Below, piece after piece: positions 33,619-43,532 of a DNA stretch of 64,000 bases. Made by a program: the position numbers and the translations under genes. Origin of the DNA: Novosphingobium sp049354825 (lineage in GTDB: Bacteria > Pseudomonadota > Alphaproteobacteria > Sphingomonadales > Sphingomonadaceae); NCBI RefSeq assembly GCF_049354825.1, contig NZ_CP186480.1, positions 1,054,001-1,118,000 of the forward strand, read 5' to 3'. The number at the start of each line of letters is the position of its first letter. Positions within the stretch are counted from its first letter, which is position 1. The notes under the pieces were generated by a model. The model searched no databases. It was not told the DNA's origin and saw only the letters and a program-made list of their open reading frames with translations.

Positions 33619-35403
33619 ATGAGAACGACGCGAAAGATGCTGAGGCGCGCTTGTGCGGCGCTGGCGCTTGGCGCGGCGATCGTGCCGGCCGCGGCGTCGG
33701 CCAACAGCGCCGCGATCGACTATTTCCGCAACCGCGCCAGCAACTCGGTGGTGCCGACGCTGCTGTCGTCCGACGAGAAGGCTTATTATCGCCAGGTCTT
33801 CGCCGCGATCGACGCGGGCGACTGGGCCGGCGTGCAGGCGCTGCTGGCGCAGAAGCCCGACGGACCGCTTCACGCGGTCGCGCGCGCCGAATACTTCCTC
33901 GCCCCGACATCTCCGAAGATCGAGCTCGACGCGCTGGCCGCCTGGATGCCGACCGGCGCCGGGCTGCCGCAGGCGGAGCAGATCGCCGCGCTGGCGGCCA
34001 AGCGCGGCGGCGCGCTGGCGCTGACCACGCCGGCGCCGCAGCGCCTGGTCGGCCAGCCGGCGATGCCGCGCCGCGTGTTGCCGCGCAGCGTCAACGACGG
34101 GACGATGCCGGCGGCGATCTCGGCCCAGATCCTGGACCGGATCAAGAACGACGATCCGATGTCGGCGCGCGTCCTTCTCGACGGCATCGACGCCCAGCTT
34201 TCGCCGCAAGCGCGGGCCGAATGGCGCCAGCGGGTGGCGTGGAGCTTCTTCATCGGCAACGACCCCGCCGCCGCCTACGCCCTGGCGCAGACCGCGGCCG
34301 AAGGGGCCGGTTCGTGGGTCGCCGAAGGGTGGTGGACCGCCGGGCTCGCTGCCTTCCGCCTCGACGATTGCCAGGGCGCCTCGGACGCCTTCGCGCGCGT
34401 CGCCCAGCTCGCCGACAATCCCGAATTGACCGCCGCTGGCCATTACTGGAACGCCCGCGCCCTGATCCGCTGCCGCCGGCCCGAAGCCGCCGCCGCGCCG
34501 CTGCGCCTGGCCGCCGCGCGCGATGAAACGCTGTACGGGATGCTGGCGGCCGAGCAGCTCGGAATGAAAATTCCCGAGACGCACGCCGGGGCCGACTTCA
34601 CACCGAACGACTGGGCCTCGCTTCGCGATACCCCGGCGGTGCGCGCCGCCGTGGCGCTGGTCGAGATCGGGCGCGACGGTCTTGCCGACGAAGTCCTGCG
34701 CTACCAGGCACGGATCGGCGGGGCGTCGCAATACCAGCCGCTGTCGCGCCTCGCACGCGACCTCGGCCTGCCTTCGACCCAGCTGTGGATGGCCTACAAC
34801 ACGCCGGTGGGCGCCCGCGCCGAACCGGCGGCGCGCTTCCCGACGCCGAAGTGGACGCCGTCGGGCGGCTGGAAGGTCGATCCGGCGCTGGTCTATGCGC
34901 ACACGCTGCAGGAATCGGTGTTCCGCACCGACGCGGTCAGCCCTGCAGGGGCACGCGGCCTGATGCAGATCATGCCCGCCGCCGCGCGCGACCGGGCGGC
35001 GGCGATCGGCGTGGCGGGCAGCGCGTCCGACCTCGCCCGGCCCGAAGTCAACCTGGCCTTCGGGCAGGAGCACCTGATTGCGCTGCGCGACAATTCGGGC
35101 ACCCAGGGTCTGCTGCCCAAGGTGATCGCCGCGTTCAACGCCGGCCCTGCCCCCGTGTCGCGCTGGAACAGCCAGGTGCGCGACGGCGGCGACCCGCTGC
35201 TGTGGATCGAATCGCTGCCGTACTGGGAGACGCGCGGCTACGTGAACATCGTGCTGCGCAACTACTGGATGTACGAACGCCAGGCGGGCGGCCCGTCCGA
35301 AAGCCGAACCGCGCTGGCCGAGGGGCTGTGGCCGACCTTCCCGGGACTGTCGGGCAGCAAGGCGGTCCGCCTTTCTCCCGACGGGAGCGGCCGTGCCCGC
35401 TGA
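33619..35403 (+). CDS. slt: Lytic murein transglycosylase
   Basis: Periplasmic enzyme that cleaves peptidoglycan to 1,6-anhydro-muropeptides. 594 aa with a signal peptide (MRTTRKMLRRACAALALGAA, then IVPAAASA), a long helical superhelix region (residues ~40-420), and a C-terminal SLT domain with the catalytic glutamate in HTLQESVFRTDAVSPAGARGLMQIMPA and AAFNAGPAPV. Length fits Slt70-type enzymes. ATG 33619 has GGACGGAG upstream; the frame is open further but without signal peptide. Followed by moaB, which starts at a GTG overlapping its end. Confidence 0.9.
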   Translation: MRTTRKMLRRACAALALGAAIVPAAASANSAAIDYFRNRASNSVVPTLLSSDEKAYYRQVFAAIDAGDWAGVQALLAQKPDGPLHAVARAEYFLAPTSPKIELDALAAWMPTGAGLPQAEQIAALAAKRGGALALTTPAPQRLVGQPAMPRRVLPRSVNDGTMPAAISAQILDRIKNDDPMSARVLLDGIDAQLSPQARAEWRQRVAWSFFIGNDPAAAYALAQTAAEGAGSWVAEGWWTAGLAAFRLDDCQGASDAFARVAQLADNPELTAAGHYWNARALIRCRRPEAAAAPLRLAAARDETLYGMLAAEQLGMKIPETHAGADFTPNDWASLRDTPAVRAAVALVEIGRDGLADEVLRYQARIGGASQYQPLSRLARDLGLPSTQLWMAYNTPVGARAEPAARFPTPKWTPSGGWKVDPALVYAHTLQESVFRTDAVSPAGARGLMQIMPAAARDRAAAIGVAGSASDLARPEVNLAFGQEHLIALRDNSGTQGLLPKVIAAFNAGPAPVSRWNSQVRDGGDPLLWIESLPYWETRGYVNIVLRNYWMYERQAGGPSESRTALAEGLWPTFPGLSGSKAVRLSPDGSGRAR

Positions 35404-35929
35404 GGACGCGCGCTTCGTCCCCGTCGCCATCGCGTTGCTGACCGTCTCGGACACTCGCACGCCCGCGGACGACACCTCGGGCGATATCCTCGCCGCGCGG
35501 ATCGAAGACGCCGGTCACGTCCTGGCGGCGCGCACGATCGTGCGCGACGATGCCGCCGCGGTGGCGGCGCAGTTCGGCACCTGGGCCGACGATTCCGCGA
35601 TCGACGCGGTCATATCGACCGGTGGCACCGGCCTGACCGGGCGTGACGTCACGCCCGAGGCGCTGGAGCGTCTGCGCAGCGCCCGCGGCGGGCGCGACAT
35701 CCCCGGTTTCGGCGAGCTGTTCCGCTGGATCAGCTTCGCGAGCATCGGCACCAGCACGATCCAGTCGCGCGCCTGCGCCGCACTAGTCGATGGGACTTAC
35801 ATCTTCGCGCTGCCAGGTTCGAACGGCGCGGTCCGCGACGGCTGGGACCACATCCTTGCCCCCCAGCTCGATAGCCGGACGAGGCCTTGCAACTTCGTTC
35901 AGCTGATGCCGCGGCTGCGCGAGACCTGA
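35393..35929 (+). CDS. moaB: Molybdenum cofactor biosynthesis protein MoaB
   Basis: 178 aa, MoaB/Mog fold that adenylates molybdopterin. Motifs LLTVSDTRTPADDTSG and ISTGGTGLTGRDVTPEAL are characteristic. GTG start at 35393 with GGGAGCGG upstream, overlapping the slt stop by 11 nt. No other moa/moe genes are in the window. MogA-type function cannot be separated from MoaB by sequence alone. Confidence 0.9.
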   Translation: MPAEDARFVPVAIALLTVSDTRTPADDTSGDILAARIEDAGHVLAARTIVRDDAAAVAAQFGTWADDSAIDAVISTGGTGLTGRDVTPEALERLRSARGGRDIPGFGELFRWISFASIGTSTIQSRACAALVDGTYIFALPGSNGAVRDGWDHILAPQLDSRTRPCNFVQLMPRLRET

Positions 35930-35969
35930 GCGACTGGAACGCCGCAGTCGTTCCTGTTATGTTCCGCTC

Positions 35970-37052
35970 ATGTCCGCTCCGACTCGGCCCGTCCACGGGC
36001 GCGGCGCCCAATCGGGCGCGGTGCCCACGCGTTTCGGCCTCGCCACGCGTGAGGCCGACGGCGACTGGCTCGACGCGCGGGAGGACATCGACGGACCCGG
36101 CCCGAAGCTGCGCACCGAGGTGACGATCGAGACGCCGCGCACGATCGTCAGCTTCAACCAGTCGCCCGACATTCCCTTCGACCGTTCGATCAACGCCTAT
36201 CGCGGCTGCGAGCATGGCTGCATCTATTGCTTCGCGCGGCCCACGCACGCCTATCACGACTTGTCGCCCGGCCTCGATTTCGAGACCAGGCTGTTCGCCA
36301 AGCGCAACGCCGCGCAGCTGCTGCGCCAAACGCTGGCGAAGCCCGGCTACAAGCCGGCACCGATCGCGATGGGCACCAACACCGATCCTTATCAGCCAAT
36401 CGAGGCGCGCTTCCGGATCACCCGCGAAATCCTCGAGGTAGCAATCGAGTGCCGTCACCCGGTAACGATCACGACCAAGTCGGCGCGGGTCGTGCGCGAC
36501 ATCGACCTGCTGCGCGAACTGGCCGCGCTGGGGCTGGTTGCGGTCGGCATCTCGGTCACCAGCCTCGACCCGCGCTTGTCGGGCCTGCTGGAACCGCGCG
36601 CCTCCGCCCCGGCCCGGCGGCTCGATGCGCTCGAACAACTGGTCGCCGCGGGCGTGCCCGCGCACGTATCGGTGGCGCCGGTCATTCCCGCGGTCACCGA
36701 CGCGTTCATGGAAGCGATCCTGCAGGAAGCCGCCGCGCGCGGCGTCACCTCTGCCAGCTGGATCGTGATGCGCCTGCCGCACGAGGTTGCACCGCTTGTA
36801 CGCGAGTGGCTGGCGACGCATTTCCCCGACCGCGCCGACAAGGTGATGAACATCGTCCGCTCGATCCGCGGCGGGAAGGACAACGATCCCTCGTTCTTTA
36901 CCCGGATGAAGCCGCAGGGCACCTGGGCCGAGCTGTTCCGCGCCCGCTTTCGCATCGCCACCCGCCGGCTGGGCATGAACGCGGCACGGCTCGAGCTTGA
37001 TTGCAGCGGCTTCCGCCGCCCCGCCGCCGACGGCCAGCTCAGCCTGCTCTAG
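35970..37052 (+). CDS. PA0069-type radical SAM protein
   Basis: 360 aa. Radical-SAM cluster motif in YRGCEHGCIYCFARPTH (CxxxCxxC) about residue 75, SAM-binding TNTDPYQPIEARFRITREIL, and a C-terminal region with MKPQGTWAELFRARF and FRRPAADGQLSLL. This matches the conserved PA0069 family, related to spore photoproduct lyase, whose reaction is unknown. ATG 35970 has TTCCGCTC upstream without a clear ribosome site. It is convergent with the histidine kinase; stops overlap by 4 nt. Confidence 0.88.
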   Translation: MSAPTRPVHGRGAQSGAVPTRFGLATREADGDWLDAREDIDGPGPKLRTEVTIETPRTIVSFNQSPDIPFDRSINAYRGCEHGCIYCFARPTHAYHDLSPGLDFETRLFAKRNAAQLLRQTLAKPGYKPAPIAMGTNTDPYQPIEARFRITREILEVAIECRHPVTITTKSARVVRDIDLLRELAALGLVAVGISVTSLDPRLSGLLEPRASAPARRLDALEQLVAAGVPAHVSVAPVIPAVTDAFMEAILQEAAARGVTSASWIVMRLPHEVAPLVREWLATHFPDRADKVMNIVRSIRGGKDNDPSFFTRMKPQGTWAELFRARFRIATRRLGMNAARLELDCSGFRRPAADGQLSLL

Positions 37053-38218
37053 CAGGGCATCCGGAAGGTAAAGACGGTCTCGGCATCGGTCGACGATACG
37101 TCGATCCGGCCGCCATGGGCCTGCGCGATCTGCGCCGCGATGTAGAGCCCCAGCCCCAGCCCCTGCTCGCCGGAGTCGGCCTGCGCACGCACGAACGGCT
37201 CGAACAGGCCGTCCAGCGCGGTGGCCGCGATTTTCGGACCGGTGTTGCGCACCGCGAGCGTGAATTCGCCCGGCTGGCGGCGCGCCTCGATCTCCACCCG
37301 CCCGCCTTGCGCACCGTGCGTCAGCGCGTTTCCCAGCAGGTTGGAAAGGAGCTGTCCGATGCGCTGGCGATCGCACGCAAACGGCGCGCCGCAGTCGCCA
37401 ATGGTGGCGATCGCGATCTCCGGGTGGACAGAGCGCAGTTCGCTGATGACCTGCTCGAGCACCGGGCCAAGCGGCTCCTCGGCCGAAATGTGCAGGGCCA
37501 GTCCGCCGCCAAGGCGGCCGCGGGCGAAGTCCATCAGGTCGTCGATCAGGCCCTTCATGCGCCGCACACTGCCCTGCATAAGGTTCAACACCGCTGCCGC
37601 GCGCTCGTCCAGCGGGGTGCGCGCCAGGGTGCGGGTGCCGGCGTCGATCGACGCGATCGGATTGCGCAGGTCGTGCCCGAGCACGGCGATGAACTGTTCG
37701 CGCAGCTGCGCCAGGCTCTGCTGGTCGGCGATCTGGCGATGCGCCGAAAGCAGCTGCTCGTCCGCTTCGAGCTGGCGCGCGATCAGCTGCGCGAACAGTT
37801 CGAACATTCCGATCGTCTCGGGATTTTCCACCCGCGCCGGGCGTGGGTCGATCGCGCACAAGGTTCCGAAAAACGCGCCGTCCGACGTGCGGATCGGGAC
37901 CGAGATGTAGCTTTGAAAGCCATAGCGCAGCGGCGTGGCGTGGTCCCGGTAGAGGTCGGATTGGGCAACGTGGTTGATCACCACCGGCGCCTGCGTCTGG
38001 CGGATTTCGTGGCAGATCGTGCTCTCGACTTCCAGCTCGTCGCCCGCGGTCAGCCCGAAGGCGATCAGGTCAAGGACCTGGCAGGCGATCCAGCGATCTT
38101 CGGTGACGCGCGCGACCGCGGCGAAGCCCATCCCGGTGGTCCGGCAGATCACGTCGAGCATGGTCGGGATCGCGTCGATGCGCCCGATCGCCTCTATGTC
38201 GCCCCGGTGATCCTTCAT
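37049..38218 (-). CDS. GAF-domain sensor histidine kinase
   Basis: 389 aa, soluble sensor kinase without membrane segments. GAF domain (about residues 15-155, with VINHVAQSDLYRDH and FGTLCAIDPRP), a DHp H-box VLGHDLRNPIASI with phosphorylatable H182, and a catalytic ATPase with N-box LLSNLLGNALTHG (N297) and GLGLGLYIAAQIA. No cysteine placed for a bilin is evident. No response regulator lies beside it, so the pair is orphan. ATG 38218 used; the frame continues 21 codons upstream. Confidence 0.88.
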   Translation of the reverse strand: MKDHRGDIEAIGRIDAIPTMLDVICRTTGMGFAAVARVTEDRWIACQVLDLIAFGLTAGDELEVESTICHEIRQTQAPVVINHVAQSDLYRDHATPLRYGFQSYISVPIRTSDGAFFGTLCAIDPRPARVENPETIGMFELFAQLIARQLEADEQLLSAHRQIADQQSLAQLREQFIAVLGHDLRNPIASIDAGTRTLARTPLDERAAAVLNLMQGSVRRMKGLIDDLMDFARGRLGGGLALHISAEEPLGPVLEQVISELRSVHPEIAIATIGDCGAPFACDRQRIGQLLSNLLGNALTHGAQGGRVEIEARRQPGEFTLAVRNTGPKIAATALDGLFEPFVRAQADSGEQGLGLGLYIAAQIAQAHGGRIDVSSTDAETVFTFRMPC

Positions 38219-38309
38219 GGCATGGCCCCTGCGTGCGCCAGGCAGTCTACGGCCGAGTGGCGGCGCCGGCCAGCGCGACATGCCGGCCCTGCGCGCCGGT
38301 CACCGGTCG

Positions 38310-39920
38310 TCACGCCGCATCGCTGAGGCGGTAATCACGGAATTGATCGCGCAGGTCTTTCTTGCTGATCTTGCCGGTGCCCGTGTGGGGAATGGCGTCG
38401 ACGAATTCGATCGCGTCGGGAAGCCACCAGCGGGCTACCTTGCCGGCAAGGAAGGCGCGGATGTCCTCCGCGGTCGCGGTGCTGCCGGGCTTCCTGACGA
38501 TCACCAGGATCGGACGTTCGTCCCACCTGGGATGAGCGATCCCGATGGCGGCGGCTTCTGCCACGGCGGGATGGCCAACCGCGGCGTTCTCCAGCTCGAC
38601 CGAGCTGATCCACTCCCCGCCGGACTTTATCACGTCCTTGGTCCGGTCGGTGAGCTGCAGCGTACCATCGGGGTGGAGGATGGCAACGTCGCCGGTATCG
38701 AACCACTGCTCGGCATCGGTCGCGTCGCGATCGGCCTTGAAGTAGCGTTTGATCACCCAGGGCCCGCGCACCTGCAGCGCGCCGCTGCTCACGCCGTCGC
38801 GCGGCAGGACAATGGCGGGATCGCCGAGGTCGACCGTGCGCAGTTCGACGCCGAAGGAAACGCGCCCCTGCAGCGCCTTGATGTCGACCTGCTGGTCGAA
38901 CGTCAGGTCATCCCAGTCGGCGGTCTTGGCCCCGGTGGTCCCGACCGGGCTGGTCTCGGTCATGCCCCAGGCGTGGGCGACGTTGACCCCTGCGCGCATC
39001 AGCCGCTCGATCATGAAGCGCGGCGCGGCCGACCCGCCGATGACCGCCTGTCGCAGCGCCGGGAGCGTCTCTCCGGTCGCGTCCATGTGCTGGAACATCG
39101 CCAGCCACACGGTCGGCACACCGGCCGAATGGGTGACCTTCTCGCGCTGCATCAGATCGCACAGCACTTTCGCGTCGTTGACCGCGCTGAACACGAACTT
39201 GATGCCGGCCGCCGCACCGGACCACGGCAGGCCCCAACTGGCGGCATGGAACATCGGCACCACCGGGAGCATCACGCTGCGCGCGTCGAAATCGAAGATC
39301 GCCGGCTGCAGCCCGGTGATGGCGTGCAGCATGGTCGAGCGGTGTTCGTAGAGGACGCCCTTGGGATCACCCGTCGTGCCGCTGGTATAGCACAGCATGC
39401 AGGGGTCGCGCTCGTCGCCGCCGGCCCACTCGGTCTCGCCGTCCTCGGCCCCGATCCAGTCCTCGAAGCCGATGTCGGCGATGCCGGGATGCGGATCGTA
39501 GCAGACGTAATGCTCGATCGTGGTCCAGCGCGGCTTCATCGCCTCGACCACCGGCGCGAAGGCGGCGTCGTAGATCAGGACGCGGTCCTCGGCGTGGTTG
39601 GCGATATATTCGAGCTGGCCTTCGAACAGCCGCGGATTGATGGTGTGCAGCACCCCGCCTACGCCCACCGCGCCGTACCAGCTGACCAGGTGCCGGCCGT
39701 GGTTCATCGCCAGCGTCGCCACCCGGTCGCCCCGGCCGATGCCCAGCCGGCGCAGCGCCTGGGTCATCTTCAGCGCGTCGCGGCGGATGCCGGACCAGTC
39801 GCTGCGCGTCTCGCTGCCGTCGGCCCAGCGGGTCACGACTTCGCGCGTGCCGTACTCGCGCGCGGCGTGATCGATCAGGTGCGTAACCCGCAGGTCCCAG
39901 TCCTGCATTGCTCCCAGCAT
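38310..39920 (-). CDS. Fatty-acyl-CoA/AMP-forming ligase
   Basis: 536 aa AMP-forming acyl-CoA synthetase. P-loop CYTSGTTGDPKGV, AWGMTETSPVGT, and WFDTGDVAILHPDG with the C-terminal lysine region HTGTGKISKKDLRDQF. Sequence (MLGAMQDWDLRVTHLIDHAA) fits medium- to long-chain acyl-CoA ligases (FadD-like). ATG 39920 is chosen because AAGGA lies 8 nt upstream. Lies 76 nt from the dnaE end and may be separately transcribed. Substrate chain length is not determinable. Confidence 0.87.
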   Translation of the reverse strand: MLGAMQDWDLRVTHLIDHAAREYGTREVVTRWADGSETRSDWSGIRRDALKMTQALRRLGIGRGDRVATLAMNHGRHLVSWYGAVGVGGVLHTINPRLFEGQLEYIANHAEDRVLIYDAAFAPVVEAMKPRWTTIEHYVCYDPHPGIADIGFEDWIGAEDGETEWAGGDERDPCMLCYTSGTTGDPKGVLYEHRSTMLHAITGLQPAIFDFDARSVMLPVVPMFHAASWGLPWSGAAAGIKFVFSAVNDAKVLCDLMQREKVTHSAGVPTVWLAMFQHMDATGETLPALRQAVIGGSAAPRFMIERLMRAGVNVAHAWGMTETSPVGTTGAKTADWDDLTFDQQVDIKALQGRVSFGVELRTVDLGDPAIVLPRDGVSSGALQVRGPWVIKRYFKADRDATDAEQWFDTGDVAILHPDGTLQLTDRTKDVIKSGGEWISSVELENAAVGHPAVAEAAAIGIAHPRWDERPILVIVRKPGSTATAEDIRAFLAGKVARWWLPDAIEFVDAIPHTGTGKISKKDLRDQFRDYRLSDAA

Positions 39921-39996
39921 AGTCGGCATCCTTGTGCGCGTTTCGGGCAACCAAGCAAGAAGGCCGGCCGAAGGCAAGCGATCGCTGGCGAAGGCG

Positions 39997-42900
39997 CTAT
40001 GCGACGAGGCGCAAGTGCCCGCTCGACCGCTTGGCGGTGAGCGCCACGTTGGCCAGGCCCTCGATCGCGGACAGCGTCTCGGCCAGGTCGCCGTCAAGCT
40101 GGAAACCGCGGCCCAGGCGCACCAGCGGCTCGTCGTCGCCGCCCGTCCGCAGCCGCGCCAGCACTTCGCCCTGGCCGCCGGGTTCGAGCATGGCGGCAAG
40201 CTCGGCCAGCGCCTCGACCCGCTCGACATCACATTTCAGCACCATCGCCGCGGCGCTGGTCACCTCGGCCAGCGGGCGGGCGCCGCGCACGGTGATGCGC
40301 GGCGGCTCCTCCGGGCTCGGCGCGTCGAGCTCGACGCTGAGCAGCAGGCATGTCTGGTCGGCAGCCCAGCGCGTCAGCGGTTCGACCAGCGATTCCTCGA
40401 AGCACGAGGCGCTGAACTGGCCGGTCTGGTCCGAGAACGACGCCACCACGAAATCGCGTCCGTTGCGCGTGCGGCGGCGGTTCACGCCCTCGATCAGCAC
40501 CGCCATCACCGCGGGCATCCGTCCGCCGCCGGCGACCCCGCCCTCGATCAGGCTGGCGTGGCTGCGCGCGCCGTTGGCGCTGGCGACCTGGTGAAACTGC
40601 TGGACCGGATGGGCGGCGAAATAGAAGCCGAACACGTCGCGCTCCTTCGCCATCTGCTCGGCCCGGCTCCACGGCTCGGCCTCGGCCAGGCGCAGCGCCG
40701 GCTGGGCATGATCGTCGCCACCGAACAGCGCGGCCTGGCCGCTGGTGCGGCTGCGCTCGGCCTCGTCGGCGACCGCCAGCAGGATGTCGGCGCTGGCGAC
40801 GACCTTGCCGCGGTTGGGCTCGAGCGCGTCAAACGCGCCGCCTGCCCCCAGCGCTTCCAACTGGCGGCGGTTCATCGATCCCGGCGGGGCGCGGCGGAAC
40901 ACGTCCTCTAGGCTTTCGAACCAGCCCTTGGCCTCGCGCTCGGCAACGATGGCGTCCATCGCCTTCTCGCCGACGTTGCGCAGGCCAGCCAGGGCGTAGC
41001 GGACCGCGTGGCCTTCGTCGGTGCGCTCGACGGTGAATTCGGCTTCCGAGCGGTTGATGTCGGGGCCCTCGAGCGCGACTTTCGCGCGCCGCATGTCGTC
41101 GACGAAGATCGCCAGCTTTTCCGACTGGTGCATGTCGTAGCACATCGACGCGGCGAAGAATTCGTGCGGGTAGTGCGCCTTCAGCCACGCGGTCTGGTAC
41201 GCCAGCAGCGCATAAGCGGCCGCGTGACTCTTGTTGAAGCCGTAGCCGGCGAACTTGTCGATCAAGTCGAACAGCTCGTCGGCCTTCTTGCGGTCGATGC
41301 CGGAAACCTCGGCACAGCCGTCGACGAAGCGCTGGCGCTGCGCGTCCATCTCGGCCTGGACCTTCTTGCCCATCGCGCGGCGCAGCAGGTCGGCATCGCC
41401 AAGCGAATAGCCGGCCAGGATCTGCGCGGCCTGCATGACCTGTTCCTGGTAGACGAAGATACCGTAAGTCTCGCCCAGGATGCCCGCCAGCTTGGGGTGC
41501 GGATACTCGATCGCGGCCTGGCCGTTCTTGCGCTGGCCGAACAGCGGGATGTTGTCCATCGGGCCGGGCCGGTACAGCGACACGAGCGCGATGATGTCAC
41601 CGAAACTGGTCGGCTTCACCGCCGCCAGGGTTCGCCGCATGCCCTCCGATTCAAGCTGGAAGACGCCCACCGTGTCGCCGGACTGGAGCAGGCGGTAGAC
41701 CGCCGGATCGTCCCACGCCAGCGCCCCAAGGTCGATCTGGATGTCGCGCCGGGCCAGCAGCTCGATCGCCTTCTTGAGCACCGACAGGGTCTTGAGGCCG
41801 AGGAAGTCGAACTTCACCAGGCCCGAATCCTCGACATATTTCATGTCGAACTGGGTAACCGGCATGTCGGATCGCGGATCGCGGTACAGCGGTACCAGTT
41901 TCGCCAGCGGACGATCGCCGATGACGACGCCGGCGGCGTGGGTGGAGGAATTGCGCGGCAGCCCTTCCAGCTGCATCGCCAGGTCGACCAGTCGCTTGAC
42001 CTCGTCGTTCTGGTCGTACTCGCGCTTGAACTCGGCCACGCCGTTGAGCGCCCGCGGCAGCGTCCACGGGTCGGTCGGGTGGTTGGGCACCAGCTTGCAC
42101 AGCCGGTCGACCTGGCCGTAACTCATCTGCAGGATGCGCCCCGTGTCGCGCAGCACCGCGCGGGCCTTCAACTTGCCGAAGGTGATGATCTGGGCGACGT
42201 GATCGTGGCCGTATTTCTTCTGGACGTAGCGGATAACCTCGCCGCGGCGCGTTTCGCAGAAATCGATGTCGAAGTCCGGCATCGAGACGCGCTCGGGATT
42301 GAGAAAGCGTTCGAACAGCAGGCCCAGCCGCAGCGGGTCGAGGTCGGTGATGGTCAGCGCCCAGGCCACCACGCTGCCCGCGCCCGATCCGCGCCCCGGC
42401 CCGACCGGGATGTCCTGCGCCTTGGCCCACTTGATAAAGTCGGCAACGATCAGGAAGTAGCCGCCGAAGCCCATGCGGTTGATGACATCGATCTCGAACT
42501 CGAGCCGCTCGGCATAAGCGGCGCGCTCCTCAACGGAAAGCTCGCCGTAGGGCTCCAGCCGCGCGGCCAGCCCGGCGCGGGCGTCTTCGGCCAGCATCCG
42601 GGCCTCGCCCTCGGCATCGCCGGCCAGGCTGGGCAGGATCGGCTTGCGCTTGGGCGGCGCGAAGGCGCAGCGCTGGGCGACGACCAGCGTGTTGGCGATG
42701 CCTTCGGGCAAGTCGGCAAAGGCCTCCGCCATCATCTCGCCCGACTTGATCCAGGCCTGGCGCGACGACCGCGGGCGGTCGGCCGCATCGATGTGGGTCG
42801 CGGCGGCGATGCACAACATCGCGTCGTGGGCGCCGTAGAAATGCGGCTCGCCGTAGTAGGCGGGATTGGTCGCCACCAGCGGCAGGTCGCGGGCATAGGC

Positions 42901-43473
42901 GAGGTCGATAAGGGCCGTTTCGGCAGCTTCCATCGCCGCATCGCCGCTGCGGGAGACTTCGAGGTAGAGCCGGGCCGGAAACAGGCCCTCCAGCGCGGCG
43001 CAGTATTCGCTTGCGGCCTCGCCCCGGCCATCCGCCAGCAGCCGCGCCAGCGCGCCTTCGCCCGCGCCCGTCAGCGCGATCAGGCCGCCGGTGCGCCCTT
43101 CCAGGTCGGCGAAGGTGACGTGGGGCTCAAGCTCCAGCGGGCGGTCGAGGTGCGCGCGGCTGACCAGGTGGCACAAGTTGTTCCACCCGTCCTCGTCCTG
43201 CGCGTAAAGCGGCAGCCAGTCGATCGTGCCGGCTCCCGGCGCGTGGTCGGGCCGGCATACGCCCAGCAGCGTGCCGATAATCGGCTGGATGCCGGCATCG
43301 CGGCAGGCGGCGGCGAACGGAATGGCGCCGTAAAGCCCGTTGCGGTCGCAAATCGCGATGGCGGGAAAGCCGCGCTCTTTGGCCAGCTTGGCGATCGCCT
43401 TGGGGTCGATCGCGCCTTCCAGCATCGAGTAGCTCGACAGCACTCTCAGCGGAACGAAGGGGACGAAGGCCAT
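39997..43473 (-). CDS. dnaE: DNA polymerase III alpha subunit
   Basis: Replicative polymerase, 1158 aa. N-terminal PHP domain (MLEGAIDPKAIAKLA, CDRNGLYGAIPF), polymerase core with PGRGSGAGSVVAW and the catalytic aspartates in MPDFDIDFCETRRGEV, then YEQ..HELMQ-like segments and a C-terminal OB/RecA-like region. Standard length for DnaE1. GTG at 43476 and ATG 43473 are adjacent; ATG is used. Single-copy housekeeping gene. Confidence 0.97.
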   Translation of the reverse strand: MAFVPFVPLRVLSSYSMLEGAIDPKAIAKLAKERGFPAIAICDRNGLYGAIPFAAACRDAGIQPIIGTLLGVCRPDHAPGAGTIDWLPLYAQDEDGWNNLCHLVSRAHLDRPLELEPHVTFADLEGRTGGLIALTGAGEGALARLLADGRGEAASEYCAALEGLFPARLYLEVSRSGDAAMEAAETALIDLAYARDLPLVATNPAYYGEPHFYGAHDAMLCIAAATHIDAADRPRSSRQAWIKSGEMMAEAFADLPEGIANTLVVAQRCAFAPPKRKPILPSLAGDAEGEARMLAEDARAGLAARLEPYGELSVEERAAYAERLEFEIDVINRMGFGGYFLIVADFIKWAKAQDIPVGPGRGSGAGSVVAWALTITDLDPLRLGLLFERFLNPERVSMPDFDIDFCETRRGEVIRYVQKKYGHDHVAQIITFGKLKARAVLRDTGRILQMSYGQVDRLCKLVPNHPTDPWTLPRALNGVAEFKREYDQNDEVKRLVDLAMQLEGLPRNSSTHAAGVVIGDRPLAKLVPLYRDPRSDMPVTQFDMKYVEDSGLVKFDFLGLKTLSVLKKAIELLARRDIQIDLGALAWDDPAVYRLLQSGDTVGVFQLESEGMRRTLAAVKPTSFGDIIALVSLYRPGPMDNIPLFGQRKNGQAAIEYPHPKLAGILGETYGIFVYQEQVMQAAQILAGYSLGDADLLRRAMGKKVQAEMDAQRQRFVDGCAEVSGIDRKKADELFDLIDKFAGYGFNKSHAAAYALLAYQTAWLKAHYPHEFFAASMCYDMHQSEKLAIFVDDMRRAKVALEGPDINRSEAEFTVERTDEGHAVRYALAGLRNVGEKAMDAIVAEREAKGWFESLEDVFRRAPPGSMNRRQLEALGAGGAFDALEPNRGKVVASADILLAVADEAERSRTSGQAALFGGDDHAQPALRLAEAEPWSRAEQMAKERDVFGFYFAAHPVQQFHQVASANGARSHASLIEGGVAGGGRMPAVMAVLIEGVNRRRTRNGRDFVVASFSDQTGQFSASCFEESLVEPLTRWAADQTCLLLSVELDAPSPEEPPRITVRGARPLAEVTSAAAMVLKCDVERVEALAELAAMLEPGGQGEVLARLRTGGDDEPLVRLGRGFQLDGDLAETLSAIEGLANVALTAKRSSGHLRLVA

Positions 43474-43532
43474 CACTCGACGCTAGCGGCCGGGGCGCGA
43501 TTCGCAAACCGCGCGGGCGGGGAATTGCCCGG

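Noticed and set aside
33466..35475. Minus-strand ORF (669 codons) over slt
   Set aside because: Shadow frame of a lytic transglycosylase with clear active-site motif.
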